Notes: generated by a model not told the origin, from the letters alone. A stretch of 44,049 nt of DNA from Mediterranea sp. (in: CFB group bacteria) (GCA_031261785.1 JAISIZ010000087.1:1-44049), one strand, 5' to 3'. Positions 15,944 through 25,971 are shown, counted from the first letter of the stretch. Numbers and translations: made by a program.

Positions 15944-18900
15944 ATGGAGCAGAAACCAACTATAGCCGAAGTCGAGAAATGGGTACTGAAGCTATACGAC
16001 ACGAGTGAGGAGACTATCACCGACGCTGAACGTAAGGAGCAGCACAAGTATGCGGTGATGGTGCAAAGGCCGCAGGACAAGAAATTCTTAGTGAAGATGC
16101 TCGACGAATCCTCCCAGATTCGCGACCGCCGCAAACTGGCGCGACGCATCAAGACGCTGGTCGACCAGTATGGCGTCCCTAAGTTCTTCAACCGCCGCGA
16201 CACGTTCCTCTTCAAGATCTACCAAGCTTTTGGACACTACTTCGACTTCATCGCGGTGCCCATCATCAAGTATCGCCTACGGCGCGACACTTCGAAGGTG
16301 ATCCTCGACGAGGCGCGCCCACACCTCACCAAGCACCTGTCCGAACGGGCGCGGCAACACATTGGCCAAAACGTGAACCTGCTGGGCGAGGTGGTGCTGG
16401 GCGACGGCGAGGCCGACAACCGCTACCACCACTATCTCGAGGCGCTCGAGGCACCCGACATCAACTACATCTCGGTCAAGATCTCGGGCATCTACGCCCA
16501 GACGCACGCCCTGAACTACGAGGAGAGCTTCCCCGAACTGACGCGGCGCATGTCGGCCCTCTACCAGAAAGCCATCGACTTCCCCTACGTGGACGAGAAG
16601 GGCGTGAAGAGCGCCAAGTTCGTCAACCTCGACATGGAGGAATACAAGGACGCGCACCTCACCCTCCGCGTGTTCAAGGAGGTGCTGAGCAAGCCCGAGT
16701 TCAAGAACTACCGCGCCGGCATCGTGGTGCAGGCTTACCTGCCCGATGCCTACGGCTTCCAGACGGAGCTGCTCGAGTTCGCGCACAAGCGGGTGGCCGA
16801 AGGTGGCGCGCCGCTGAAGATGCGCCTCGTGAAGGGCGCCAACCTCGAGATGGAGACCGTCATCTCCTCCCTCCGCGGATGGCCGCTCCCCATCCTGAAG
16901 ACCAAGACCGAGGTGGACGCCAACTACCTGAACATACTGGACCGCGGGCTGCTGCCCGAGCATGCCAAGGTGCTCAACGTGGGCGTGGCCTCGCACAACC
17001 TCTTCACCATATCCTACGCCTACCTCCTCTGTCAGCAGTACGGCAGCCAGGAATGGATGACATTCGAGATGCTCGAGGGAATGGCCGACCACGTGTGGCG
17101 CGCGCAGTCCATGCTGGGCAATCACGTCATTCTCTACGCCCCCGTGGTGAAGGACGAGCATTTCCTCAATGCCGTGTCGTACCTCGTACGACGTATGGAC
17201 GAGAACACCGCGCCCGACAATTTCCTCACCCATTCGTTCAACCTCAAGCCCGACACGGAGACGTGGAACTTCTTGCAGAAGCAGTTCGAGGAGGCCTATA
17301 ACATGAAGGCGAGCGTGAACCAGACGCCTACGCGCACGCAGAACCGATTGCTGCCCTACACCCCCGTGCCACCGGCCGACCAGTTGAAGAACGAACCCGA
17401 TACCGACTTCGACCTGCCCTGGAACCAGGAATGGGTGCGACAGATCTTTGCCAAGTGGAAAAAAAGCGCCGCCGACACCATGCCCGTCATCCCCGTACAG
17501 ATAGGTAAGGAGGAAGTGGTGGGCGAGAAACGCGCCGACTATCTCGACCGCTGCCAGGACGACGAAGTACGCGTCTGCCAGATGTGCCAAGCCGACTCCG
17601 GGCAAGTGCGACGCATCGTCGACATCGCCGAGAAGGATCCCGCAGGCTGGCGCCGTACCACCCTCGAGGAGCGGCACCGAATCATGTACGCCGCGGCCGA
17701 CAAGCTGGCCGAGCTGCGCGGCGACCTGATAGGCTGCATGTGCGCCGTCACCGGCAAGACCGTCGTAGAAGGCGACGTGGAAGTCTCCGAAGCTGTCGAC
17801 TACGCCCGTTTCTACACCACGGCGATGAAGAAATTCGCCGCTTTGGACGACGTCACGATCAGTCCCAAGGGTACCGTACTCGTCATCTCGCCATGGAACT
17901 TCCCGTGCGCCATCCCCGTGGGCGGAGTGGTGGCCGGACTGGCGGGCGGCAACACCGTCATCCTGAAGCCGGCCACCGTGGCCGCTCCCGTGGCGTGGCT
18001 CTTCGCCCAGGCGTTCTGGGACGCCGGCGTGCCCAAGGAGGCGCTGCAAGTCATCATCACCGACCGTCCGGCGCTCGGCGTGCTGAACACGGCCCCGGCC
18101 ATCAAGCACATCATCCTCACGGGCGGCACGGACACGGCGCAGAACATCGCCCACGCCAATCCCGCCACGCCGCTCTCGGCAGAGACGGGAGGGAAGAACG
18201 TCATCATACTCACCGCCTCGGGCGACCGCGACCACGCCATCATGAACATCGTGGCCTCAGCCTTCGGCAACGCCGGACAGAAGTGCTCGGCCTGCTCGCT
18301 CCTGCTGGTGGAACGCTCGGTGTACGAGGATCCCAACTTCAAGGAGAAGCTGAAGGATGCCACCACCAGCATGAAGGTAGGCAGCGTGTGGAACGCCGGC
18401 AACGTGGTGGGACCCATGATCACCAACAAGAACGACAAGCTGCTCCAGGGCCTCACCCTCGAGGAGGGCGAATCGTGGCTCGTCGCCCCGCGCTTCCTCG
18501 ACAAGCTGCGATACATGTTGGCTCCCACGGTGAAGTGGGGCGTGCGTCCTCAGAACTTCACGTTCCGTACCGAACTGTTCGGCCCCATGCTGAGCGTGGC
18601 GTGCATAGAGAACCTGCAAGAGGGCATCGACCTGGTGAACGGTCTCGACTACGGCCTCACCTCGGGCTTACAGAGCCTCGACGAGAAGGAACAATACCTC
18701 TGGAAGAACTCCGTCATGGCGGGCAACCTCTACATCAACCGCGGCATCACCGGAGCCATCGTCAACCGCCAGCCCTTTGGCGGCATGAAACTGTCGGCTT
18801 TCGGCGGAGGCATCAAGGCGGGCGGACCCAACTACTGCTCGTGCTTCGTCAACATCGCCGACAAGGCCGATAGCGACACCAGCTACCGGCAGAGCTATCC

Positions 18901-19381
18901 GCAGGCCTACGAGGAGGAGTTTGCCCACGCCCGCGACTGGAACAACCTGCATGGCGAGCAGAACGCTTTCCGCTACCTGCCCCTCGCCGGAGGTATGGCG
19001 CTCCGCCTCTTTCCCGGCGACACGCTCGAGCAGGCACGCATGGTAGCGCTGGCCGCAAGCCTCTGCCACACGCCGCTCACCATCAGCGCGCCGGCCGATT
19101 GCGCTTTCTTGGCCGACCTCTCCACGCTGGGAGGCGAGCTGAAGACGCAGACGCTCGAGGAATTCCTGCCCACAATGAAGCAGTACGAGCGCATCCGCAC
19201 CTGTAGCGCCGACATCCCGATGGAGATGTACGTGGAAGCCGCCCGCGTGGACAAATACATCGCCACCGCCCCTCCGGTGAAAAACGGACGCGTCGAACTG
19301 ATACACTACATCAAGGAGCAGAGCATCGCCTTCGAGTACCACCGTTACGGCAGCATCACGGAAACACCTGAAGTGAATTGA
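15944..19381 (+). CDS. putA: Bifunctional proline dehydrogenase / L-glutamate-gamma-semialdehyde dehydrogenase
   Basis: This enzyme oxidises proline to glutamate in two steps: FAD-dependent proline dehydrogenase, then NAD-dependent P5C dehydrogenase. The ProDH barrel spans about 60-460, with YISVKISGIYAQ and RLVKGANLEMET. The aldehyde dehydrogenase domain spans about 520-1010, with PWNFPCAIPVGG, the Glu motif LSAETGGKN and the catalytic Cys in NAGQKCSAC. A further 130 residues follow, which may cap the dimer or channel. There is no DNA-binding ribbon-helix-helix at the N-terminus, so it should not act as its own repressor, unlike E. coli PutA. The 1145 residues look intact. The stop codon overlaps the first base of a dispersed repeat. 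Confidence 0.93.
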   Translation: MEQKPTIAEVEKWVLKLYDTSEETITDAERKEQHKYAVMVQRPQDKKFLVKMLDESSQIRDRRKLARRIKTLVDQYGVPKFFNRRDTFLFKIYQAFGHYFDFIAVPIIKYRLRRDTSKVILDEARPHLTKHLSERARQHIGQNVNLLGEVVLGDGEADNRYHHYLEALEAPDINYISVKISGIYAQTHALNYEESFPELTRRMSALYQKAIDFPYVDEKGVKSAKFVNLDMEEYKDAHLTLRVFKEVLSKPEFKNYRAGIVVQAYLPDAYGFQTELLEFAHKRVAEGGAPLKMRLVKGANLEMETVISSLRGWPLPILKTKTEVDANYLNILDRGLLPEHAKVLNVGVASHNLFTISYAYLLCQQYGSQEWMTFEMLEGMADHVWRAQSMLGNHVILYAPVVKDEHFLNAVSYLVRRMDENTAPDNFLTHSFNLKPDTETWNFLQKQFEEAYNMKASVNQTPTRTQNRLLPYTPVPPADQLKNEPDTDFDLPWNQEWVRQIFAKWKKSAADTMPVIPVQIGKEEVVGEKRADYLDRCQDDEVRVCQMCQADSGQVRRIVDIAEKDPAGWRRTTLEERHRIMYAAADKLAELRGDLIGCMCAVTGKTVVEGDVEVSEAVDYARFYTTAMKKFAALDDVTISPKGTVLVISPWNFPCAIPVGGVVAGLAGGNTVILKPATVAAPVAWLFAQAFWDAGVPKEALQVIITDRPALGVLNTAPAIKHIILTGGTDTAQNIAHANPATPLSAETGGKNVIILTASGDRDHAIMNIVASAFGNAGQKCSACSLLLVERSVYEDPNFKEKLKDATTSMKVGSVWNAGNVVGPMITNKNDKLLQGLTLEEGESWLVAPRFLDKLRYMLAPTVKWGVRPQNFTFRTELFGPMLSVACIENLQEGIDLVNGLDYGLTSGLQSLDEKEQYLWKNSVMAGNLYINRGITGAIVNRQPFGGMKLSAFGGGIKAGGPNYCSCFVNIADKADSDTSYRQSYPQAYEEEFAHARDWNNLHGEQNAFRYLPLAGGMALRLFPGDTLEQARMVALAASLCHTPLTISAPADCAFLADLSTLGGELKTQTLEEFLPTMKQYERIRTCSADIPMEMYVEAARVDKYIATAPPVKNGRVELIHYIKEQSIAFEYHRYGSITETPEVN

Positions 19382-19478
19382 GAATTAAAAATTAAAAAAT
19401 GAATGCGGGGAGTACCGGAAGCCTGAGCCGATGGTACCTCCCCGCATTCATTTTTTAATTCTCAATTCTCAATTTTTA
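19381..19478. repeat. Palindromic intergenic element between putA and the TonB receptor gene
   Basis: The arms 19391-19416 (starting ATTAAAAAATGAATGCGGGG) and 19433-19457 (starting GGTACCTCCCCGCATTCA) are nearly perfectly complementary around a 16-base loop. The left arm is flanked by the 25-bp word also present at 11841; the right is flanked by TTCTCAATTCTCAATTTTT. It lies between convergent genes and can act as a bidirectional terminator with A/T tracts on both sides. Confidence 0.8.
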
Positions 19479-19480
19479 AT

Positions 19481-21424
19481 TTACTCAATCACTATCTTCA
19501 CTCCTCCCGTGAGCCAGAATCCGGGTTGGGGGACGTTGCCGAGGTCGAAATAGCGCGTGTTGTAGAGGTTGTTCAGCGCGATGCTGAACGTGGCGCCTCG
19601 ATAGGTGTAGGCCAGCTTCAGGTCGAGCGTGGAGAAGGCGGGGTAGGGGGCGTTGCCCACTTTGGCCTGGTTCTCGTACTTCTCGTATTCTCCCATCCGT
19701 TTCTGGTAGCGGAAGTACCAGCCTGCCGACAGCCCGCCAACGATGCGGTGCGTGAAGCGTGCCGTCAGCTTGTCGCGCAGGTAGTTGAGGCTGTATAGCG
19801 ACAGCAGGTTGCCACTGTCGCTCGTCTGGTGCAGGCGGACGTAGTCCACCGCCAGTCCGGCTTGCGGGCCGAGGGCGGGGAGCAGGTTGGCGAGGTGGAG
19901 CTTCACGCCCATCTCCACGCCTTGGGTGTTGATCTTCGTCAGGTTCCAGGAAGCCCACTTCTCGTCTTCGGGCGATTCCTTGACCCAGTCTATCATGTCG
20001 CGTCCCCACAGCAAGAATCCGCCTACATGCGCGCTCAGCGCCGCATTGGCGAAGGTGACGCCGAGGTCGACCGATTCCGACCGTTCGGGCTTCAGGCCGT
20101 TGTTGCCGTTGTGCGTGGCGGTGGTGTAGTACAGGTCGGTGAAGGTGGGCATGCGCGTGGAGCGGCTCCACGACGCCGACACCTTCCACGCTTCGGTGGG
20201 GCGATAGGTGATGCCGGCCGAGGGGTAGAGTTTGTAGACGTGGGGTTGCAGGGTGTTGTGGTTGAGCAGCGCGCCGGCCGTGAGCACCCACTTCTCGAGG
20301 TTGATCGTGTGTTCAAGGGTGACGCTGGCGTTGGTTCGCCCGTCGCTTGCCTTGTAATGTCCGTGCGGCTTGTCCATGGGCTTTCCCAGTACGGAGCTGA
20401 GTATCTCCTCCCGACGGGCCTCGCCGGCAAGGGTGGTGATGCCCCATCGCCATGTATAGTTTAGCGCCAGGTTGGCTCCGTAGGTATCGTTGCGGTGGTA
20501 GTTGCGTCCGGTGTCGGTGTCCTTTATCAGGTCGAATTGGTCGTGGTGCCGGCTCCAGTAGAGGATGGGTATCAGTTTCAGCGTCGTGCCCCACTCTCCC
20601 TTGGCGGTGGCCATGTAGGTCGATGTGCGCTCGTATTGGTTGGGATATTTGGCCGAATAGAAGGTGTTGGCGCCATATCGCTTGTCGTTGTATCCCAGCT
20701 GTAGGTCTATCCGGCCGCCCTTACGGGGCAGGTTCATCCTCGTCTGCCACAAGGCGTTGTACAGGTCGTAGTCGCTGTTGGCTACGTCTCCCTCCGAGGC
20801 GTTGTAGCCTACCGACAGGCTATGCTCCGCCCATCCCGTGGCGGCGGCCCCGCGCACCTCGATGCCCCTCTGCTTGTGCATGCCTGCCTCCACGTTGGCG
20901 TAGACCGTGTGGTCGACGCTTTTCTTGGTAATGATGTTGATTCCTCCGGCGAAGGCGCTGGCTCCGTAGATGAGTGCGGCGGGACCGTGGACGATCTCGA
21001 CGCGTTCGATGTCCGACAGGTTGATGGGCAGGTCGAAGCTGTAATGCCCCGTGTGCGCGCTGGATACGTTGATGCCGTTCAGCAGGACGGCCGTCTGGTC
21101 GGCCGTGCCCCCTCGGAGCGAGATGTCGGCCTGCACGCCGTGTCCGCCGCGCTGTGCCACGTCCACTCCCGCGATGTAGACCAGCAGGTCCTGCAGGCTT
21201 TGTACGGGAGCCTTGGCTATCTCTTGCCGACCGATGACCGTCACCTGTTTGCTGGTCCGATAGAGCGGGGTCGACACTCTCGAGGCGGTCACCATCACCT
21301 CGTCCAGCACTTTTTCACGCTCTTTTTCCGTCTCTCCCGCTTCCTGGGCGATGGCCACCGCGGGCACCATCCCCGTACATAACGAGGCGATGGCCATCGT
21401 GGCCACTGTTCTGCTTATGCTCAT
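19481..21424 (-). CDS. BtuB-like TonB-dependent outer-membrane receptor
   Basis: This 647-residue receptor starts at the ATG at 21424, giving the signal peptide MSISRTVATMAIASLCTGM...AIAQ; the 42 upstream codons in frame do not look like protein. The plug domain (about 45-160) has VMVTASRVSTP, APVQSLQDLLVYIAGVDV, ISLRGG and ERVEIVHGPAALIYGASAF. The 22-strand barrel fills the rest and ends in a strand closing on VKIVIE. It imports a scarce ligand in exchange for TonB energy. The plug is like BtuB (cobalamin) receptors, but no cobalamin riboswitch is seen in its short leader and the ligand is not known. It diverges from a membrane regulator gene, a likely regulator-target pair. Confidence 0.88.
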   Translation of the reverse strand: MSISRTVATMAIASLCTGMVPAVAIAQEAGETEKEREKVLDEVMVTASRVSTPLYRTSKQVTVIGRQEIAKAPVQSLQDLLVYIAGVDVAQRGGHGVQADISLRGGTADQTAVLLNGINVSSAHTGHYSFDLPINLSDIERVEIVHGPAALIYGASAFAGGINIITKKSVDHTVYANVEAGMHKQRGIEVRGAAATGWAEHSLSVGYNASEGDVANSDYDLYNALWQTRMNLPRKGGRIDLQLGYNDKRYGANTFYSAKYPNQYERTSTYMATAKGEWGTTLKLIPILYWSRHHDQFDLIKDTDTGRNYHRNDTYGANLALNYTWRWGITTLAGEARREEILSSVLGKPMDKPHGHYKASDGRTNASVTLEHTINLEKWVLTAGALLNHNTLQPHVYKLYPSAGITYRPTEAWKVSASWSRSTRMPTFTDLYYTTATHNGNNGLKPERSESVDLGVTFANAALSAHVGGFLLWGRDMIDWVKESPEDEKWASWNLTKINTQGVEMGVKLHLANLLPALGPQAGLAVDYVRLHQTSDSGNLLSLYSLNYLRDKLTARFTHRIVGGLSAGWYFRYQKRMGEYEKYENQAKVGNAPYPAFSTLDLKLAYTYRGATFSIALNNLYNTRYFDLGNVPQPGFWLTGGVKIVIE

Positions 21425-21484
21425 AATTATATTCTCTCTATATTTAATAGGTGATAAGATTGTCGTTCGCTTTTTCTTCGGGCG

Positions 21485-21492
21485 CGAAGATA
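21485..21492 (-). promoter_or_regulatory. Candidate -7 element of the TonB receptor gene
   Basis: The minus strand reads TATCTTCG, one mismatch from TAnnTTTG, about 60 bases upstream of the ATG. No clear -33 element is visible. The gap 21425-21596 holds both divergent promoters and probably the regulator's binding site. Confidence 0.45.
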
Positions 21493-21567
21493 ATGCTAAT
21501 ATAGATTCGTACGGAGGAAGAGAGTAAATAAAATCGGGGCAAATGAGCATTTATAATTGGATATAGC

Positions 21568-21575
21568 TATCTTTG
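21568..21575 (+). promoter_or_regulatory. Promoter -7 element of the propeller/AraC regulator gene
   Basis: TATCTTTG matches TAnnTTTG exactly and lies 21 bases before the ATG at 21597, implying a very short leader. A -33 TTTG is not evident, which fits a promoter needing an activator. Confidence 0.55.
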
Positions 21576-21596
21576 CGCTTAAAACCATAAAAGATA

Positions 21597-24332
21597 ATGC
21601 CAGAGGTGTACCAGAAGACCATCCGCATACCGCTCCTCATCCTCCTGTCTTGGGCCGTCGTCCTTTCCGCGGGCGCCGCGTCGGCACGGCTTCCGCAGTT
21701 TCGTGCGCTGTCGGCTGCCGACGGCTTGTCCGACCTCACGGTGAACGCCCTCTACAAAGATGCCTCGGGATACGTATGGATAGGCACGGGCAATTCCGTC
21801 GAACGGTTCGACGGCGCATACGTCAAGCATTTCCCCGTGCCGGGCACCAACGAGAAAGCGAAGCGGGTCAACACCTTGGCACAGACGGCCGACGGACAGC
21901 TGTGGATGGGCAACGCCATGGGACTATGGCGTGTCGACACGTCGAGTCGCGAGCTGCTGCCCGTGCTGTCCGAGGCCATACGCGCCAACGTCCGCACGCT
22001 GCTCCCCGATGCGAAGGGCGGACTATACGTGGGCACGGAGGCGGGTCTCTTCGTCTGCGGCGAGGGCAAGGCGGAACAGGTGCGGATGGACGGAAACCTC
22101 TTCTCGCCGCGCAACGTGGTGAAGAGCCTGGCCACCGACGGCGACAGCCTGCTGTGGATAGCCACGGCCGACGGGCTTTACGCCATGCGCACGGCCGACA
22201 GGCGAGTAACCCGATATGCCGATAGCCTGGCCGACACGCCGACGGCCACACACGACTACACGCATGTGGCGCGTGTGGGCGCAAGCCTCTTCCTGGCCAG
22301 TGGGGCGCGCATCCTGCGCTTCGACATCGCCAGCGCCTCGTTCGAGCATTACTTCAGCACGGGCAACCTCATCTCCTCCCTGTCGACCGACGGCAAGGCG
22401 ACGCTACACGTGGGTACCGACGGCGGAGGGGTGCTCTTCATCTCCGCCGACAACGGGCGGGTAGAGCGGGAATTTCGCCACGGGCAGGGCGGGGGAGAGG
22501 GGTTGCGCTCCAATTCGGTCTATTCGCTGCTCGTGGATCGTGACGGCCTGATATGGGTGGGATTCTATCAGCAGGGGCTGGACTACAGCGTCTACCAAAG
22601 CGGACTGTTCCACACCTACCGCTATCCACCATACTTCGACTCCAAGGACGTGCCGGTGCGCAGCGTGGCTATCAGCGGCAGCGAGCGGCTGATCGGCTCG
22701 CGCGACGGACTGTTCTACGTCGACGAGGCCACAGGTGTGTTCCGCAACCTCAACTCGCCGCGGCTGCGCTCGTCCATGATCTTCTGCATATATCCCTTCG
22801 CCGGACAATACTACATCGGTACGTACGGGGGAGGCATGTACGTGTTCGACCCCACGCGGCTTGCCATCGGCGACTTCGACGCGACGCTCGCGCAGCCTTT
22901 CCTGCACGGGCAGGTGTTCTGTATCCGGGCCGACAGGAAAGGCGACCTCTGGATGGGCACCAATCGCGGGCTGTTCCGCTACCGCGACGGCAAGCGGCTG
23001 AACCACTATACCGACACCAACTCCAAGCTCCCGCCGGGCAACGTGTACGAAATCTATTTCGACTCCACCGGCAAGGGATGGATTTGTACCGAGAATGGCG
23101 TATGCCTCTGGGATCCGGTGGCGGAGACGCTCAACCGGGATCTCTTTCCGAAAGGCTTTGTCCACGACGAGAAGATACGTGTGGTGTACGAGGATAGCGA
23201 GCACAACCTCTACTTCCTGCCCGACAAGGGCGACATCTGCGTGTCCGACCTCTCCATGACGCGCTTCCGTCGCCTCTCCTCCCTTGGCTGGTTGGCGGGC
23301 AAAGACGCCATGTTCATCATCGAGGATGCGGAGAAGTGGCTCTGGATAGGTACCACCGGCGGCCTGTTCCGCTACGACAAGCAGGAGGCACTGGTGCCCT
23401 ACGGCTTCGTCGACGGCATACCCGGACCCATCTTCACCCTCTGCCCGCCCGTGCCGCAAGCCGACACGCTCTGGATGGGCAACTCGAGGGGATTGGTCTA
23501 CGTGGACCTGAAGCGTCTGGACGAGATAAAGAAGTTCCACTACCCGCCCCAAGTGACGGAGCTGAGCCGTATCGGGCACGACAACGTCACCTTGAGATTC
23601 TCCGACTTTGGCTATAGCGACCCCGCTTACGCGGCATACGAATACAGGCTCGAAGGACACGACAAGGAAGAGTGGAAGCCGCTCGCGGGCAGGTCGGAAC
23701 TGACCTACTACAACCTGCCGGTGGGGAACTACGTTTTCCGCGTGCGTCCGGCGGGCGGTGGCGTCGACGACGAGGCGAGCGTGAGCTTTAGCGTCAGCTA
23801 TCCCCTGAGCGTGTGGGGCATCGTGGCTATCGGTTTGGCCATGGCGTTCGCCGCCTACGTCTTCTGGCAACGGCGGGGCAAGCGGCGTGTGGACGAAGCC
23901 TCTCCAACCTCCGCGGAGGCCGAGGCGAAACCGGACGACGAGAAATACCGTACGTACAAGTTCTCTCCCATCGAATGTCGCCGCCTCACCGAGGAACTGG
24001 AGACGCTGATGCGCCGTGAGAAGCTGTTCACCAATCCCGACCTGAAAATCAGCGATCTGTCCGTACGGCTGGGACGCTCGGCGAATACGTTGTCGTACCT
24101 GTTCAACCAGCACCTCCAGCGCAACTATTACGACTACATCAACGATTACCGCGTCGCGGAGTTCAAGCGGATCGTGAAGACGGAGGACATTTCGAACTAC
24201 ACGCTCGAAGCCTTGGCGACCCGATGCGGCTTCAGCTCGCGTTCCTCTTTCTTCCGCAATTTCAAGAAAGCGACGGGCATCACGCCGAGCGAATACCTCA
24301 CTGAGTTGCGGAAGCCCAGGGCTGGTGATTAA
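21597..24332 (+). CDS. Membrane-spanning propeller sensor with AraC-type DNA-binding domain and no kinase
   Basis: A signal peptide or N-terminal anchor (about 8-30) is followed by repeated two-component-regulator propeller blades (about 35-660), for example SGYVWIGTGNSVERFDG, GDLWMGTNRGLFRY and KWLWIGTTGGLFRY. A Y_Y_Y domain (about 665-735) comes next, then one membrane helix (about 738-757), a basic linker and an AraC-type helix-turn-helix (about 800-905: LKISDLSVRLGRSANTLSYL, LEALATRCGFSSRSSFFRNF). Bacteroides hybrid two-component systems have the same ends but with histidine kinase, phosphoacceptor and receiver domains between; all are absent here. It would therefore be a one-component regulator binding DNA from the inner membrane. 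Its likely target is the divergent TonB receptor gene. Confidence 0.85.
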   Translation: MPEVYQKTIRIPLLILLSWAVVLSAGAASARLPQFRALSAADGLSDLTVNALYKDASGYVWIGTGNSVERFDGAYVKHFPVPGTNEKAKRVNTLAQTADGQLWMGNAMGLWRVDTSSRELLPVLSEAIRANVRTLLPDAKGGLYVGTEAGLFVCGEGKAEQVRMDGNLFSPRNVVKSLATDGDSLLWIATADGLYAMRTADRRVTRYADSLADTPTATHDYTHVARVGASLFLASGARILRFDIASASFEHYFSTGNLISSLSTDGKATLHVGTDGGGVLFISADNGRVEREFRHGQGGGEGLRSNSVYSLLVDRDGLIWVGFYQQGLDYSVYQSGLFHTYRYPPYFDSKDVPVRSVAISGSERLIGSRDGLFYVDEATGVFRNLNSPRLRSSMIFCIYPFAGQYYIGTYGGGMYVFDPTRLAIGDFDATLAQPFLHGQVFCIRADRKGDLWMGTNRGLFRYRDGKRLNHYTDTNSKLPPGNVYEIYFDSTGKGWICTENGVCLWDPVAETLNRDLFPKGFVHDEKIRVVYEDSEHNLYFLPDKGDICVSDLSMTRFRRLSSLGWLAGKDAMFIIEDAEKWLWIGTTGGLFRYDKQEALVPYGFVDGIPGPIFTLCPPVPQADTLWMGNSRGLVYVDLKRLDEIKKFHYPPQVTELSRIGHDNVTLRFSDFGYSDPAYAAYEYRLEGHDKEEWKPLAGRSELTYYNLPVGNYVFRVRPAGGGVDDEASVSFSVSYPLSVWGIVAIGLAMAFAAYVFWQRRGKRRVDEASPTSAEAEAKPDDEKYRTYKFSPIECRRLTEELETLMRREKLFTNPDLKISDLSVRLGRSANTLSYLFNQHLQRNYYDYINDYRVAEFKRIVKTEDISNYTLEALATRCGFSSRSSFFRNFKKATGITPSEYLTELRKPRAGD

Positions 24333-24414
24333 TGGGGGAGTATTCCCAATTCAATATAGGCGGGCGCACAAACGAAGAGAAGGAATGCTTCGAGCCATCC
24401 GATTCTCCCTTTCC

Positions 24415-24445
24415 TTGTCCAATTCGAAAAAGAATCGTACTTTTG
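24415..24445 (+). promoter_or_regulatory. Promoter of the C1 aminopeptidase gene
   Basis: TTG at 24415-24417 and TACTTTTG at 24438-24445 (full match to TAnnTTTG) lie 20 bases apart. The leader to the ATG at 24483 would be about 30 bases. The gap from 24333 has no gene. Confidence 0.65.
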
Positions 24446-24482
24446 CGAGCACTTAAAACATTAACCACATTATATTTCCGCA

Positions 24483-25898
24483 ATGAAGAGACAAATGTTA
24501 TCTGTATTCCTCCTCGGTGTCCTCTGCTGGCCGATGCAGGCGCAGGAGGCACAGCAGACAAAGCAGCATGGCGGCATCAGCCAGGAGATGCTGCGCGAGA
24601 TAGCCGGGGGTTACCGCGAGACGCCGTCCGACAAGGCACTGCGTAACGCCATCGGTAACAACGACATCCGCAAACTGGCGCTGAACCAGGACAACCTCAA
24701 GGGAATGGATACGCATTTCGCGATCCGGGTGAACTCGAAAGGCATCACCAACCAGAAGGCGTCGGGACGGTGCTGGCTCTTCACCGGACTGAACGTGATG
24801 CGCGCCAAAACCATCGCGCGACGACACCTGGGAACATTCGAGTTCTCGCAGAATTATCCTTTCTTCTACGACCAGTTGGAAAAGGCGAACCTCTTCCTGC
24901 AAGGCATGCTCGACAACGCCGACAAGCCCCTGGACGACAAGATGGTGGAATGGCTGCTGCGCAACCCGCTGAGCGACGGAGGTACGTTTACCGGCGTGGC
25001 CGATATCGTGAGCAAATACGGACTGGTACCCAAGGAGGTGATGCCCGAGACGAATAGCAGCGACAACACCGCACGCATGGCCAACCTGGTGAGCCTGAAG
25101 CTGAGAGAGCAGGGACTGGAACTACGCGACATGGTGACCCGGGGCGCCAAGCCCGCCGACCTGGCGAAGCGTAAGACGGAGATGCTCGGCGTGGTATACA
25201 GGATGTTGGTGCTCAACCTCGGAGTGCCGCCTACGGAGTTCGAGTGGACGGAGTACGACGCGCAAGGCAAAGCCGTGAGTACGGAGACCTACACACCAAT
25301 GAGCTTCATGAAGAAATATGGCGACACCAACCTGATGGGCGACTACGTGATGCTGATGAACGACCCCAGCAGGGAGTACTACAAACGCTACGAGATAGAC
25401 TTCGACCGCCATCGGTACGACGGCACCAACTGGACGTATGTCAACCTGCCCGCCGACGACATCAAGCAGATGGCCATCGCCTCGCTGCGCGACAGCACGA
25501 TGATGTACTTCTCGTGCGACGTGGGCAAGTTCCTCAACTCCGAACGGGGACTGCTCGACGTGAACAATTACGACTACGCCTCGCTGATGGGCACCACATT
25601 CGGCATGGACAAGAAGCAACGCATACAAACCTTCGCCAGCGGGTCGAGCCATGCCATGACACTGATGGCCGTGGACCTCGGCAAGGACGGCAAGCCCTCG
25701 AAGTGGATGGTGGAGAACAGCTGGGGCGCCGCGTCGGGCTACCAGGGACACCTCATCATGACCGACCAATGGTTCGATGAATATATGTTCCGCCTCGTGG
25801 TGGAGAAGAAATACGTCACGGCCAAGGTGCTCGACGTGCTGAAGCAAAAACCTGTACGCCTGCCGGCATGGGATCCGATGTTCGCGGCCGAGGAATAA
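24483..25898 (+). CDS. Exported C1-family aminopeptidase C (bleomycin hydrolase-like)
   Basis: A signal peptide (about 1-21, MKRQMLSVFLLGVLCWPMQA) precedes a PepC/BleH-type papain-fold peptidase. The catalytic Cys is C97 in KASGRCWLF, His is H390 in SGSSHAMTLMAVD, and Asn is in MVENSWGA. An N-terminal aminopeptidase is expected. BleH enzymes normally work in the cytoplasm as hexamers; the exported form is common in Bacteroidota and suggests a role in finishing periplasmic peptide digestion for amino acid supply. Length is normal for the family. It has its own promoter and is followed by a perfect terminator, so it is monocistronic. Confidence 0.9.
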   Translation: MKRQMLSVFLLGVLCWPMQAQEAQQTKQHGGISQEMLREIAGGYRETPSDKALRNAIGNNDIRKLALNQDNLKGMDTHFAIRVNSKGITNQKASGRCWLFTGLNVMRAKTIARRHLGTFEFSQNYPFFYDQLEKANLFLQGMLDNADKPLDDKMVEWLLRNPLSDGGTFTGVADIVSKYGLVPKEVMPETNSSDNTARMANLVSLKLREQGLELRDMVTRGAKPADLAKRKTEMLGVVYRMLVLNLGVPPTEFEWTEYDAQGKAVSTETYTPMSFMKKYGDTNLMGDYVMLMNDPSREYYKRYEIDFDRHRYDGTNWTYVNLPADDIKQMAIASLRDSTMMYFSCDVGKFLNSERGLLDVNNYDYASLMGTTFGMDKKQRIQTFASGSSHAMTLMAVDLGKDGKPSKWMVENSWGAASGYQGHLIMTDQWFDEYMFRLVVEKKYVTAKVLDVLKQKPVRLPAWDPMFAAEE

Positions 25899-25971
25899 AG
25901 GGCTGAAAGGACAAAATCCGAACGAATCCGTACGATACGTGAGGAGTGGCTCTACCACACCGCATTAGTGA

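Noticed and set aside
16277..18235. A 652-codon minus-strand open frame inside putA
   Set aside because: It is an antisense shadow of a clearly recognised enzyme; it is rich in Val, His, Gly and Leu and has no domain.
21425..21550. Upstream extension of the TonB receptor, and a cobalamin riboswitch in its leader
   Set aside because: The extension precedes a perfect signal peptide and overlaps the promoter. The leader is too short for a cobalamin riboswitch and lacks its conserved box.
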